In this document: positions 48,700 to 58,194 of the stretch, piece after piece
How the letters are laid out: each line of letters opens with the position of its first letter
Numbering within the stretch: position 1 is the first letter of the stretch
Position numbers and translations under genes: made by a program
The notes under the pieces: generated by a model
What the model saw: the letters and a program-made list of their open reading frames with translations, nothing else
The model's database searches: none
Told to the model about the DNA's origin: nothing
Origin: Firmicutes bacterium HGW-Firmicutes-15
GTDB lineage: Bacteria; Bacillota; Syntrophomonadia; Syntrophomonadales; Syntrophomonadaceae
Length of the DNA: 64,000 bases
Direction of reading: 5' to 3'
NCBI GenBank assembly: GCA_002840245.1
Contig: PHAA01000011.1
Span: 87,749-151,748 of the forward strand

Positions 48700-50820
48700 A
48701 TAATAAACCATAACATACCAGCATTAAATACCTATAACAAGCTGGTTATGAACACCAAAGGGATGTCAGCAGCTCTGGAAAAACTGTCTTCCGGTCTGCG
48801 CATCAACAAAGCGGCTGACGATGCAGCCGGTCTAGCAATTTCGGAAAAAATGAGATCTCAGATCCGCGGCTTGGATCAGGCTAGCCGTAATGCTCAGGAT
48901 GGTATCTCCATGATTCAGACCGCTGAAGGTGGACTAAATGAAACCCATTCTATCCTGCAACGTATGAGAGAATTGGCCGTACAATCAGCCAATGGCACCT
49001 ATACCTCACAGGACAGAATGCAGATCCAGAAGGAAGTAGACCAGCTGACTTCCGAAATAGACCGCATTGCCGGTACCACCCAGTTCAACGGCAAGAACCT
49101 ATTGGATGGTACCAGTTCAGCTCTCACATCCACTGACCAGATTTCCACCCGGGTATTTATGCGGGATGGCTTACGTCAGCTTGATCAGTTTGGTCAGAAG
49201 GCTGCAGGCGGTGGCAACTACGAGTTAAAGATTACCGCTACTCCAGGAGACACTGAAGTTCAGAAAACGGATATCATGAGGATTAAACATCAGACCGTAA
49301 CTGTTACCGGTGGAACAACTGCCGGAACAACAAATGCGGGTTATTATGATCTGTCTGCTGCCAACGCTAGTGGTCTGAGCATTACTTTAGCTAATGGTTT
49401 TGTAGGTCCGGAAGGTGCTATTGCTGGGTTACCCATACTCTTGACTGGTTTTGCCATAAACTTCACTGGAGCTTCGGCTGCAGATGGGGGATTTTCAGTA
49501 AATGCTGTAGCCAGTGGTGGTTCCGTAAGTATAGTTGTTACCCTAGAATATGGAGCTTCCGGTACTGCCAATAGTGGAGTATGTATTACTACCAACCAGC
49601 AGGTATTTGATGCAGTTATGGCTCTGAAAATCAGTTCTACTGGTAGTGCCAACTGGACCGGGCTGAATGTAAACTATTTCTTGGATATGAAGATTGATGA
49701 CGCAGGAGCCAAATTGACTGGTGCAGGAACTACTGGTGTGTTCACGAGAAGTTCGGGAGGTACTGCTACCAGTGGCTTTACCGCCACCAAGATTGAACGG
49801 GTTGGGGAGATTGCCCTGGATACTACCAAGCTCTATGACATCCAGGAATTCTGGGATAGCTCCGGAAACTTCATCCTCCAGAACCCTCAGACCTTAAATA
49901 TGGTACAGGGCGATGGCCAGAAAACCTATATTACTCTGTTTGATACTGATACTATCGGTTCTGTAAAAGATAAACTGAATGATGCCATTTATAATGGCCT
50001 GGGTCAGAAACTAGTAGTTGATTCAACGGTTTCTATGGATCGCTTTGTAAGCTATGATCCCTGGGGCACTGATGGACTGCAAGCCGTACCTGGTACCTTT
50101 ATCATCCGTTCAGGTATATCCGGCAATGATGGTAAGATTACCTTTATCGGTGATGACCCAACATTAAGGGCATTGAGTTTACAGACCATCCAGAAGGCTA
50201 CTGAGACCCAGTTCAAGGTCAGTGTTTATGAAGCCCATAAGCAAACCCTGATGGCCAAAGATGTAGAGATATCAGGTAACAACCTCATCGGGGTGGTTAA
50301 CAAGGATGTAGATGTACAGTTTGCTTCCAATACCGGTGTAAAAGTCACCTGGGATGATACCCTTAAGAAATTTGCACTGGCAGGAGATGCTGCTAATCCG
50401 GTAAGTACCTTTATCCATATATCCGACAACACCACCGTTTTCCATATCGGTGCCAACCAGAAGCAGGACATTGGTGTAGGTATTGGAGACATGGGTGCCA
50501 GGGCTCTGGGGGTTAATAACATTCTGGTGAACAGCAACGAACTGTCCAATATCGCTATCGGTAAAATTGACAAAGCCATATTCACAGTTTCTGCCGAGAG
50601 AGCCAAATTAGGTGCGGTACAGAACAGGTTGGATCACACCATCAACAACCTGTCCGTAACCTCCGAGAACCTGACTGCATCTGAATCCCGCATTCGCGAT
50701 GTTGATATGGCTAAGGAAATGATGAACTTTACTAAGTTCAACATCCTTAACCAGGCAGCAACAGCTATGTTGGCTCAGGCCAACCAGATGCCTCAGACAG
50801 TACTGCAATTACTCAGATAG
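48697..50820 (+). CDS. hag: Flagellin (major filament protein) with very large central variable domain
   Basis: A 707-residue flagellin (about 300 in Bacillus). Conserved D0/D1 ends are present: [41 protein letters not shown] (in part), and [26 protein letters not shown] with [10 protein letters not shown] at the end. The middle (about 170-610) is a Gly/Thr/Ser-rich beta domain without relation to the FlgK/FlgL insert that I can see. It should be exposed and is the likely target of O-linked nonulosonate from the downstream island (Maf, PseI). AAGGAGGT with 7-base spacing gives strong translation, and CsrA/FliW control is likely. A perfect terminator follows, making it a separate highly expressed unit. 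Confidence 0.96.
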   Translation: MIINHNIPALNTYNKLVMNTKGMSAALEKLSSGLRINKAADDAAGLAISEKMRSQIRGLDQASRNAQDGISMIQTAEGGLNETHSILQRMRELAVQSANGTYTSQDRMQIQKEVDQLTSEIDRIAGTTQFNGKNLLDGTSSALTSTDQISTRVFMRDGLRQLDQFGQKAAGGGNYELKITATPGDTEVQKTDIMRIKHQTVTVTGGTTAGTTNAGYYDLSAANASGLSITLANGFVGPEGAIAGLPILLTGFAINFTGASAADGGFSVNAVASGGSVSIVVTLEYGASGTANSGVCITTNQQVFDAVMALKISSTGSANWTGLNVNYFLDMKIDDAGAKLTGAGTTGVFTRSSGGTATSGFTATKIERVGEIALDTTKLYDIQEFWDSSGNFILQNPQTLNMVQGDGQKTYITLFDTDTIGSVKDKLNDAIYNGLGQKLVVDSTVSMDRFVSYDPWGTDGLQAVPGTFIIRSGISGNDGKITFIGDDPTLRALSLQTIQKATETQFKVSVYEAHKQTLMAKDVEISGNNLIGVVNKDVDVQFASNTGVKVTWDDTLKKFALAGDAANPVSTFIHISDNTTVFHIGANQKQDIGVGIGDMGARALGVNNILVNSNELSNIAIGKIDKAIFTVSAERAKLGAVQNRLDHTINNLSVTSENLTASESRIRDVDMAKEMMNFTKFNILNQAATAMLAQANQMPQTVLQLLR

Positions 50821-50840
50821 TAAAGGTATAAATTACTAGT

Positions 50841-50873
50841 TTGTAGCGGAGATTATTCTCCGCTACAATTTTA
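50841..50873 (+). terminator. Rho-independent terminator of the flagellin gene
   Basis: TTGTAGCGGAG and CTCCGCTACAA form a perfect 11-base stem around ATTATT, followed by TTTTAT. It begins 21 bases after the stop codon. Confidence 0.95.
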
Positions 50874-50936
50874 TATATGCTAAATCGCTGTCATTAAGAT
50901 ATGATGCAGTTTATAAATGTAAGGAGAAGAGTTAGA

Positions 50937-51188
50937 TTGAAGGTACAGGAGTATATGAGTCATTTACAGGAAGATGTTTTCGACTATAATATAGATACAA
51001 TTCCAAATCAGCTCAGTGAACTGATGACAGCCATTATAGAAAAACCAGCCTTCGATATTAATGACCTTCAGAAAATACAGACCTTTAACTTGCTGATGCA
51101 GTCCAGCCTTCAGGCTCTGAAAAACCGTGATTATCTGTTGCTAGCTGATATTATTGAATTCGAACTTAAAACGTTTTTAGTCATTTAA
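50937..51188 (+). CDS. Small helical protein between flagellin and Maf, unknown (chaperone-like size)
   Basis: An 83-residue acidic protein from TTG 50937, with AAGGAGAAG 9 bases upstream; the ATG at 50901 would place the ribosome site inside the gene. It is predicted to be mostly helical (YMSHLQEDVFDYNID, then LMTAIIEKPAFDINDLQKIQ and LLMQSSLQALKNRDYLLLADIIEFELK, listed in part). No signal peptide or Cys is present. It sits between flagellin and the flagellin-modifying Maf protein, 19 bases before the latter. fliS and fliT, usually next to fliD, are absent from this block. A FliS- or FliT-like chaperone role is possible but unproven. Confidence 0.6.
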   Translation: MKVQEYMSHLQEDVFDYNIDTIPNQLSELMTAIIEKPAFDINDLQKIQTFNLLMQSSLQALKNRDYLLLADIIEFELKTFLVI

Positions 51189-51207
51189 AAGCAAGGAAGA
51201 TTATTAT

Positions 51208-53157
51208 ATGAATCATTGGCCAAGAAATATCAGTATGATGAAGACACATTTTACGGGATTCTATGAGAAGGGCACTTCCAAAGAATTTACTTATAATGAT
51301 CTGCAGATTGTAGATAATGGTAACGAAAACCTGATTTTACAATCTTCACAAGGTTGTATTTTCCTACACAGCAGCTTCAGCATTGAAAGAGAAATGCAAG
51401 AACTCTTTAAAGGCATCGATGACCCGGAACAGGTTTTGATAATATTTGGACTAGGAATGGGTCACTGTTTGGATTATATTCAGAAGCACAAGATTAAATA
51501 CAGACAAATTCTGATACTGGAACCCTATAACAATATATTTCAAGAAATGCTTAAAAGACGAAATCTAGAAAGCTTACTCAAGAAAAGAGATGTATCTTTA
51601 ACTCTATTTAATGATGCCCGGCAAATCCAGTCCCAAATCATGGGACAGGTGATGTCCTCTCGGAAAGTGAGATTCCTTTCCCATTTATCATATCGGAGTG
51701 TTTTCAGCGATGTTTATCAGGAAATTAGCCGAATATTCAGAGATGAGAAGCGTTCATTCTTGAGCAGTAGGACAACGGTGGACTATTTTCTGCATGATTG
51801 GACAGAAAATCAGCTCATATCCATTGCCAGGAAGCAGCCGAGCGCAGCTGTTTTTAATGATAGATTCAAGAATATTCCAGCCATTATAGTATCGGCAGGG
51901 CCGTCTTTGGAAAAGCGTGTTGATGAACTGAAAGAAATACAGGATAAAGCCCTGATCATAGCTCCGGGAACTGGGGCCAAAGTATGTAACCGCAGGGGCA
52001 TTAAGGCGCACATGATCGTGGCTATGGATTCTTTGAAGATTGAAGCGAACATATTTAAGGATAACAAAATAGACATTTTAATTGGTTCTTATCGACTTCA
52101 TCCCGAGGTGGACAAGGTATTTTCTCATAGATTCTTAAGGATGATGGTCACTAACGAAGTAATAGCCCAATATTTTCACCATTATTTTGGTTTGCCCGCT
52201 GAAGTTCTCAACGATCATGCGTCTGTATCTTCAACAGCCATCGATTATGCAGTTAAATTAGGATGTAATCCTATTATTCTGGTGGGACAGGATCTTTGTT
52301 TTTACGATAACAAGGTACATGCAGATGAGCAGAAAGATTCTTTATCAGCCATAACCAAAAGACAGCTGCAAACCTTAGTGGACATAAATGGCGAAACGGT
52401 ACAGACTACGCCAACTTTCCTGGCCATAAGACGTGATATGGAGATTATTAATCTGCAGTACCAAAATACATGTACTATAATAAATGCTACTGAAGCCGGC
52501 TTAGGTATACCAGGTGTAGAAAACCGAAAGTTTAGGGATGTGATTGACCAGTATATAAATCCTCGCGAGGACGATATGGGGATGATAATTGAGGAAACCC
52601 TGAATAATTCTACAGATTTAGATGCCTACACGGAGCTTGATATAGATTCTTTTTATGAGCATATCTTAACCGAGATTGAAAAGCTGGAGATAATAAATGA
52701 AGAAAAGTTAATTGAACTCCAAGAACTTCATAAAGGTATCCAAAGAGGATTAAAGGAAAGTCGCCTGAGGGGATACGTAGAGGCAATTAAGGAAAAAAAT
52801 AGGCAATTTGAGGAAAGTGCTTTCTATAAAAAGGTAGTAGCCCAGATGTTGAATCACTTTTTGATTTACTATAAAGCGGGTACGCTTTACAGTTTTGGAG
52901 GGCAATCTACAACGTCTGAGGCCGAATTCTATTACGAATCTAATGTATATGATATGACCAGTCGCTATTTAAAGATGGTTAAAGGGATAACCGAACGGGA
53001 ATTAAAATTATTTGGGGAAAATAGATACGAGGATGGGAGTCTTAACGTGCCCATCAATCAACTTGACAATAAGCAGGAAGTGGGTTTAACTATACCATTT
53101 GCTAAACAGGATAAAGAGCAGGAAACAACGTTTACCCTACCTTTTAATAATAAGTGA
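51208..53157 (+). CDS. Motility accessory factor Maf (6-hydroxymethylpterin pyrophosphokinase MptE-like/DUF115), flagellin glycosyltransferase
   Basis: A 649-residue protein of the Maf family, thought to transfer pseudaminic or legionaminic acid to flagellin Ser/Thr. The N-terminal part (about 20-190) has FGLGMGHCLDYI and ILEPYNNIF. The central DUF115 domain (about 210-420) carries IPAIIVSAGPSLEKRVDELK, IIAPGTGAKVCNRRGIKAH and NPIILVGQDLCFYDNKVHA (parts quoted). The last ~100 residues are helical, ending in two related short segments (GLTIPF and TFTLPF). It lies right after flagellin and before the nonulosonate genes, the usual place. The specific sugar is not readable from the sequence. Confidence 0.9.
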   Translation: MNHWPRNISMMKTHFTGFYEKGTSKEFTYNDLQIVDNGNENLILQSSQGCIFLHSSFSIEREMQELFKGIDDPEQVLIIFGLGMGHCLDYIQKHKIKYRQILILEPYNNIFQEMLKRRNLESLLKKRDVSLTLFNDARQIQSQIMGQVMSSRKVRFLSHLSYRSVFSDVYQEISRIFRDEKRSFLSSRTTVDYFLHDWTENQLISIARKQPSAAVFNDRFKNIPAIIVSAGPSLEKRVDELKEIQDKALIIAPGTGAKVCNRRGIKAHMIVAMDSLKIEANIFKDNKIDILIGSYRLHPEVDKVFSHRFLRMMVTNEVIAQYFHHYFGLPAEVLNDHASVSSTAIDYAVKLGCNPIILVGQDLCFYDNKVHADEQKDSLSAITKRQLQTLVDINGETVQTTPTFLAIRRDMEIINLQYQNTCTIINATEAGLGIPGVENRKFRDVIDQYINPREDDMGMIIEETLNNSTDLDAYTELDIDSFYEHILTEIEKLEIINEEKLIELQELHKGIQRGLKESRLRGYVEAIKEKNRQFEESAFYKKVVAQMLNHFLIYYKAGTLYSFGGQSTTSEAEFYYESNVYDMTSRYLKMVKGITERELKLFGENRYEDGSLNVPINQLDNKQEVGLTIPFAKQDKEQETTFTLPFNNK

Positions 53158-53204
53158 TCAGTTTATGGTATTAGACATACAGATACTTGATAATGGAGGT
53201 ATCG

Positions 53205-53936
53205 ATGAAAACTGTTATTATTGTCCAGGCCAGGATGACTTCAACCCGGTTGCCTGGGAAAATATTAAAAAGAGTATTGGATAAAAGTCTTCTGGAATAT
53301 CAAATCGAGAGGCTGAGACGAGTACAGCTGGCAGATGATATAGTTATTGCTACCACAGTTAATCAAAGTGATGAACCAATTATCCAGGAATGCGCTAGAT
53401 TGGGAATGTCGGTATTTCGTGGTTCAGAAGAAGACGTTCTATCCAGGTATTATCTGGCTGCTATCCAGTTTGGGGCGACAGATGTTGTGCGCATAACCTC
53501 GGATTGCCCGCTAATTGATTCGCAGATTATTGATAAGGTAATTCAGAAGTACCAGGAAAACCTAACAGAATTTGATTATGTAAGCAATACCCAAATTAGA
53601 TCCTACCCTAGAGGTATGGATACAGAGGTATTTTCGCTAAAGGCATTGGAAGAAGCCTATAGAGAAGCAAATTCTTTGTCGGAAAGAGAGCATGTCACTC
53701 CTTATTTATATCAAAATCCGAATCGTTTCCGCATTCTACAAGTTGTTGCAGATAATGACATGAGCGGGCATAGATGGACTGTTGATACCGAGGAAGACTT
53801 ACAGCTTATTAAAAATATCATTGAAGCACTTTATCCAGTCAATCCGCATTTTACTATGGAAGAGGTTTTAAGACTTCTTGATCAACACTCGGATTGGTTG
53901 CAGATTAATGCTCATGTAATACAGAAAACTATTTAA
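53205..53936 (+). CDS. spsF: SpsF-like cytidylyltransferase (acylneuraminate cytidylyltransferase family)
   Basis: A 243-residue nucleotidyltransferase, probably loading the nonulosonic acid with CMP. The nucleotide motif VQARMTSTRLPGKIL is at the N-terminus. ITSDCPLIDSQIID supplies metal-binding Asp residues, and the ending RWTVDTEEDLQLIK is typical for SpsF. ATG 53205 has TGGAGG five bases before it; the upstream TTG at 53187 is not preceded by a ribosome site. Bacillus SpsF lies in the spore-coat polysaccharide operon beside SpsE (a NeuB homologue), which parallels the PseI-like gene here. It is co-transcribed with Maf and the following methyltransferase. Confidence 0.88.
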   Translation: MKTVIIVQARMTSTRLPGKILKRVLDKSLLEYQIERLRRVQLADDIVIATTVNQSDEPIIQECARLGMSVFRGSEEDVLSRYYLAAIQFGATDVVRITSDCPLIDSQIIDKVIQKYQENLTEFDYVSNTQIRSYPRGMDTEVFSLKALEEAYREANSLSEREHVTPYLYQNPNRFRILQVVADNDMSGHRWTVDTEEDLQLIKNIIEALYPVNPHFTMEEVLRLLDQHSDWLQINAHVIQKTI

Positions 53937-53952
53937 AAAAGGAGAACAAATT

Positions 53953-54579
53953 ATGAAGGATAATTTCTCAACCGAACAAGAAAAATTCTGGGCGGGAACA
54001 TTTGGGAACGAATATACAGAACGCAACAGCGGCAATGAATTGATTGCTCGTAATTTAGGCTTATTTGCTCCAATTTTATCAAAAACTGCAGGTATTCAAT
54101 CAATATTAGAAATTGGGGCCAACCGTGGACTTAATCTAATAGCTTTGAAGAGTCTTTTGCCTAAAGCTATATGTTCTGCAATTGAGATTAATGTGCAAGC
54201 AGCAGAGGTACTGAGTTCACTTGGTTTTGTCGAAGTATATAATCAGTCCATTTTTAATTTTGAACCTGATTATAAACGTGATTTTGTTTTGTCCAAGGGA
54301 GTATTGATTCACATTGCACCAGAAATGTTAAGCAAAGTGTATGATTTGCTTTATAAGAGCAGCCAACGCTATATTTGCTTGGCCGAATATTATAACCCTA
54401 CTCCGGTTGAGGTTGTATACCGGGGTCATGAAAACAAGTTGTTTAAGAGGGATTTTGCAGGGGAAATGTTAGATAAATATAGCGATTTGCAGCTGCTTAA
54501 TTATGGTTTTGCTTATCATAGAGATCAGAATTTTACTCAGGATGATTTCACCTGGTTTTTATTGGAGAAAAAGCAATAA
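53953..54579 (+). CDS. Pseudaminic acid biosynthesis-associated methyltransferase
   Basis: A 208-residue SAM-dependent methyltransferase. The SAM motif is ILEIGANRGLNLIALKSL with the acidic end of strand two in AIEINVQA. The start EQEKFWAGTFGNEYTERN is characteristic of the family linked to pseudaminic acid genes (TIGR03587 by memory). AAAGGAGAA precedes the ATG. It is located between SpsF and a reductase in the flagellin-glycan operon. It probably methylates the nonulosonate or a neighbouring sugar; the position of methylation is unknown. Confidence 0.85.
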   Translation: MKDNFSTEQEKFWAGTFGNEYTERNSGNELIARNLGLFAPILSKTAGIQSILEIGANRGLNLIALKSLLPKAICSAIEINVQAAEVLSSLGFVEVYNQSIFNFEPDYKRDFVLSKGVLIHIAPEMLSKVYDLLYKSSQRYICLAEYYNPTPVEVVYRGHENKLFKRDFAGEMLDKYSDLQLLNYGFAYHRDQNFTQDDFTWFLLEKKQ

Positions 54580-54600
54580 TGTCATTGGGGAGTGTTGGTT

Positions 54601-55482
54601 TTGTTAATGTTTGTTTTGGGCTCATCTGGTATGCTTGGACAGGCTATAATGAAAGAAGCTCAGAAAAGAAATATAAAGCCAACTGGACTAGACCTAGTTA
54701 ATGCTGATATACATCTTGATATAAGTGATAGGCTAACACTGGAGAGGATTATTAATGAGTATAGACCTGATGTTGTTATTAATGCGGCTGCAATAACAAG
54801 TCTGGATTATTGTGATAAACATCCGGAAAATGCTTATTTAATAAATGCACGCCCAGTAGCAATTCTTGCCTCAATATGCAGAGAACTGGATATATATTTA
54901 GTGCAAATTTCAACTGATCATTATTTTACGGGAGATGGCCGAGGTAAGCATGCTGAAGATCATGCGGTGACCTTGGTTAATGAATATGCGAGAACCAAAT
55001 TTGCAGGCGAGCAATTTGCTTTAACTAATTCTCAGGCATTAGTAATTCGAACCAATATTGTGGGTTTTCGCAGTCAATCAGAAAGCCCTACTTTTGTAGA
55101 ATGGGTTTTCCGTTCGCTTGAGAACCAAGATGTGATTACTTTATTCCATGATTTTTTTACATCAAGTATATCTACCCAACAGTTTAGCTATTATTTGTTT
55201 GAATTAATTACATTAAGGCCTAAGGGAATCTTGAATCTTGCGAGCAGTGAGGTAACGAGTAAGCAAGAATTTATTGAAAAAATAGCTCGGAAAATAGATT
55301 GTTCTTTGGATGGGTACAAGGTGGGAAGTGTTAATCAATTTTCAGGAGTACGAAGGGCTGATAGCCTGGGACTAAATGTTGCAAAAGCAGAAAATATTTT
55401 ACAAATCTCCATGCCGGGATTAGATGAAGTAGTGGATTGCTTGATTTCAGAATACAGGGGGCTAAAAAGTGGAATATGCTAA
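54601..55482 (+). CDS. RmlD-like NAD(P)-dependent sugar reductase (SDR family)
   Basis: A 294-residue reductase related to dTDP-4-dehydrorhamnose reductase. The nucleotide motif LGSSGMLGQAI is at the N-terminus. NAAAITSLDYCDKHPE, then VQISTDHYFTGD and YARTKFAGEQ with catalytic Tyr-x3-Lys follow. The start is unclear: TTG 54601 has GGGGAG 8 bases before it and gives an N-terminus of usual length; GTG 54592 and ATG 54607 are alternatives. The last 14 bases overlap the NeuB-like gene. It may reduce a keto-sugar for the flagellar glycan, but the substrate is unknown. Confidence 0.82.
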   Translation: MLMFVLGSSGMLGQAIMKEAQKRNIKPTGLDLVNADIHLDISDRLTLERIINEYRPDVVINAAAITSLDYCDKHPENAYLINARPVAILASICRELDIYLVQISTDHYFTGDGRGKHAEDHAVTLVNEYARTKFAGEQFALTNSQALVIRTNIVGFRSQSESPTFVEWVFRSLENQDVITLFHDFFTSSISTQQFSYYLFELITLRPKGILNLASSEVTSKQEFIEKIARKIDCSLDGYKVGSVNQFSGVRRADSLGLNVAKAENILQISMPGLDEVVDCLISEYRGLKSGIC

Positions 55483-56557
55483 CTCCATTAAAATAAACCA
55501 AAGACTCATTTCTTTTAGGTCACCAGCCTATTTTATTGCCGATATAGCATCTAATCATGATGGAGAACTGCAACGTGCGCTGGACTTGATTTATTTAGCT
55601 AAAGAATCAGGGGCTGACGCGGTTAAATTCCAACACTTTAAAGCACCCCAAATTGTAAGTGATTATGGTTTTAGAAATTTAGGCGGACAGCTTGACCATC
55701 AGGCTGCATGGAAAAAGAGCGTTTATGATACCTATAAATACTATGAATGCAAACAGGAGTGGACAGAAGAGTTGGTGAAAACAGCGAAGAAAGCAGGAAT
55801 AGATTTTTTTACCACTCCTTATGATATAGAAAGCCTGGAACAATTGGATAGATATGTTCCAGCATATAAAATTGGGTCAGGGGATATTAACTGGATTGAT
55901 TTTATCAAACAAATTTCTCTAAAAGGTAAACCGGTTCTACTATCCACTGGTGCATCAACAATAGAGGATGTGGAAAGAGCAGTTGCTGCAATTGTTGGAA
56001 GTAACCAGCAAATTGTTTTATTACAATGCAATACTAATTATACGGGTGATTTAGATAATTTCAGATATGTTAATTTAAATGTATTAAAAGCATATGCTAT
56101 TCATTTTCCCGCAATGATTCTCGGTTTATCTGACCATACTCCAGGAGCAGCATGTGTTTTGGGAGCAATTGCCTTAGGGGCTCGCGTTATCGAAAAACAT
56201 TTTACGGACGACAATAATAGAGAGGGGCCAGATCATTCATTTGCAATGAATCCTTATAGTTGGAGGGATATGGTAGAGCGTTCCCGAGAATTGGAACTTG
56301 CCCTGGGTGATAGTGTTAAAAGAATTGAAGAAAATGAAAAAGGTACCATAGTACTACAACGTCGGTGCTTAAGACTTAAAAGAGATATTATTAAAGATGA
56401 ATTACTGCAAGAGAGTGATATAGAAAGTTTGCGTCCCGCACCTCAGGATGCCTTCCCGCCATATATGTTAAAATTACTTATTGGCAAAAGGTTGATTGTT
56501 GATAAAGAAGCAGGTGATGCTTTGTATCCAAGTGATTTGGAGGATGCACAATGCTGA
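55469..56557 (+). CDS. pseI: N-acetylneuraminate/pseudaminic acid synthase family protein (NeuB/PseI)
   Basis: A 362-residue synthase condensing phosphoenolpyruvate with an N-acetyl-hexosamine derivative to give a nonulosonic acid. The TIM-barrel part (about 1-285) has YFIADIASNHDGEL, DAVKFQHFKAP, FFTTPYDIESLE, YKIGSGDINW and GLSDHTPG; the metal His and Glu of VIEKHFTDDNNREGPDH are present. A C-terminal SAF/antifreeze-like domain (about 300-362) follows. GTG 55469 overlaps the previous gene by 14 bases, with AGGGGG before it. Whether it makes sialic, legionaminic or pseudaminic acid is undecided; the methyltransferase and GNAT neighbours favour pseudaminic-type. Confidence 0.9.
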   Translation: MEYANSIKINQRLISFRSPAYFIADIASNHDGELQRALDLIYLAKESGADAVKFQHFKAPQIVSDYGFRNLGGQLDHQAAWKKSVYDTYKYYECKQEWTEELVKTAKKAGIDFFTTPYDIESLEQLDRYVPAYKIGSGDINWIDFIKQISLKGKPVLLSTGASTIEDVERAVAAIVGSNQQIVLLQCNTNYTGDLDNFRYVNLNVLKAYAIHFPAMILGLSDHTPGAACVLGAIALGARVIEKHFTDDNNREGPDHSFAMNPYSWRDMVERSRELELALGDSVKRIEENEKGTIVLQRRCLRLKRDIIKDELLQESDIESLRPAPQDAFPPYMLKLLIGKRLIVDKEAGDALYPSDLEDAQC

Positions 56558-57096
56558 AAGGCAACATGGTTGGCTTGCGAGCTATTGAGAAAAACGATTT
56601 GGATCAATTGTTAGAGTGGAGAAATATTCCGGAACTGCGTCAATATTTTAGGGAATATCGGGAATTATCAATGGAAAATCAACAACGATGGTATGAGAAG
56701 ATTGTTGTTGAAGATCAAAATACGCTTATGTTTGCTATCATTGATCTGAATACCACTGAGTTGTTAGGCGCATCTGGGTTATGCCAAATAAATTGGGTGA
56801 ATAGAAATGCTGATTTTTCTATTTATATTGGAAAGAACAAGATGTATATTGATAGCGAATATGCGATTGATGCAGCTACTATTTTGAGCAAATATTCCTT
56901 TGAAGAGTTAGGATTACATCGGCTATGGGCAGAAATATATGATTTTGATGAACCCAAAAAGGGATTCTTTGAAAGATTAGGGTTTACATTGGAGGGAAGA
57001 CATAGAGAGACTTATTGGTCGAATGGTATGTGGCATGGTTCTTTATTTTATAGTATTTTAGATAGGGAGTACTTTAATAAGTTTAGATGTGATTAA
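56551..57096 (+). CDS. GNAT family N-acetyltransferase (PseH/SpsD-like position)
   Basis: A 181-residue acetyl-CoA-dependent acetyltransferase. It has the RimJ/RimL-type layout: VGLRAIEKNDLDQLLEWRN at the start, then LLGASGLCQINW, the acetyl-CoA region around YAIDAATILSKYSFEELGLHRL and FFERLGFTLEGRHRE near the end, quoted in parts. It overlaps the NeuB-like gene by seven bases. In pseudaminic acid synthesis PseH acetylates the 4-amino group of the UDP-sugar; this gene is the best candidate here. The family is certain, the exact substrate inferred from the operon. Confidence 0.85.
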   Translation: MLKGNMVGLRAIEKNDLDQLLEWRNIPELRQYFREYRELSMENQQRWYEKIVVEDQNTLMFAIIDLNTTELLGASGLCQINWVNRNADFSIYIGKNKMYIDSEYAIDAATILSKYSFEELGLHRLWAEIYDFDEPKKGFFERLGFTLEGRHRETYWSNGMWHGSLFYSILDREYFNKFRCD

Positions 57097-57148
57097 AGGG
57101 AATTATTAGTATTGGAGAATTCTCAATAGCATCAAGGGGGGGAAATTA

Positions 57149-58156
57149 ATGGAGATAACATTAGGTAAAAAATTGGATAGTTATGCTCTTAATCGTGATT
57201 TAGATAAACACCAATCCATAAAAATATGTGCGGACGTATCTACTAAAGTTAAACCTGGCAAAGTACTAACAAGATGTCCTTTATGTGATTCTGACAGGAT
57301 AAATTATTTGCAGACAATATATAATTTTGATTATAGTGAATGTAATAATTGTAGAGTGGCTTTTGTATCTAATCCACCAGAAGACATCGATATTGAAAAT
57401 TTATATAAATCCGATTCTTATACTAGAAATAATAATAAATTGTTTTCAAGTGATAGTACAATTGATTTTAGGATTAAAAATATTTCAAAACCAAAGGTTG
57501 AATATTTATTAAAAAGATTACATACCCCAAAAAAAAGCTGGCTTGATATAGGTTGTGGTATTGGTGAAGTTTTGTATGTCTTATCAATGATCGGAAATTG
57601 GAATACATTGGGTGTTGAAACAAACGATTTTGAAAGGATTTATGGTAATGAACATTTTGGATTAAATATTATTGATAAATATGTTAATGCTGATAATATT
57701 AAGGATTTTGATAAAAAATTTGGAGTAATATCATTATTTGGCGTTTTAGAACATATCAAAAATCCAAATGAATTGATTAGCCAGATATCGTTAATACAGG
57801 AAACAAATGATAATTTAATTCTTGAAGTGCCAAATTATCCTTCACTTTCAGTATATAGTCAACTCACCTTTCCTGAATATGTAAATAGGGGAATGCATCC
57901 ACCATTACACCTTTTCCTCTTTTCGCTTAATTCATTGGAATTAATGATGGAAAAGTTTGGATACAAGATTACTCATGCATGGTATTTTGGGCAAGATTTT
58001 TACGAGATATGGAGCACATTGGCTTTATTTACTAACAATAAGTTAAACAATTCTCTATTACATAATAACGTTTCATTGCTAATTAATGATTTTCAACAAG
58101 TGATTGATAATCAAAGGTTAAGTGATGAAATAATAATAATTGCAAAGAAAATGTAA
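57149..58156 (+). CDS. Class I SAM-dependent methyltransferase with N-terminal zinc ribbon
   Basis: A 335-residue protein. The zinc ribbon at about 43-70 reads C-P-L-C-D-S-D ... C-N-N-C. The methyltransferase domain (about 125-250) has WLDIGCGIGEVLYVLS and LFGVLEHIKNPNELI, as in Methyltransf_23-type sugar C- or O-methyltransferases. Base composition is clearly more AT-rich than that of most neighbours, with many ATA, AAT and TTA codons, hinting at recent transfer. GGGGGG stands before the ATG. It is part of the flagellin-glycan operon; the acceptor is unknown. Zinc-ribbon methyltransferases of this look often act on nucleotide-linked deoxysugars. Confidence 0.8.
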   Translation: MEITLGKKLDSYALNRDLDKHQSIKICADVSTKVKPGKVLTRCPLCDSDRINYLQTIYNFDYSECNNCRVAFVSNPPEDIDIENLYKSDSYTRNNNKLFSSDSTIDFRIKNISKPKVEYLLKRLHTPKKSWLDIGCGIGEVLYVLSMIGNWNTLGVETNDFERIYGNEHFGLNIIDKYVNADNIKDFDKKFGVISLFGVLEHIKNPNELISQISLIQETNDNLILEVPNYPSLSVYSQLTFPEYVNRGMHPPLHLFLFSLNSLELMMEKFGYKITHAWYFGQDFYEIWSTLALFTNNKLNNSLLHNNVSLLINDFQQVIDNQRLSDEIIIIAKKM

Positions 58157-58194
58157 AGCCATATTTAGGGCATTTAAAAAAGGAGGATTTTTCT

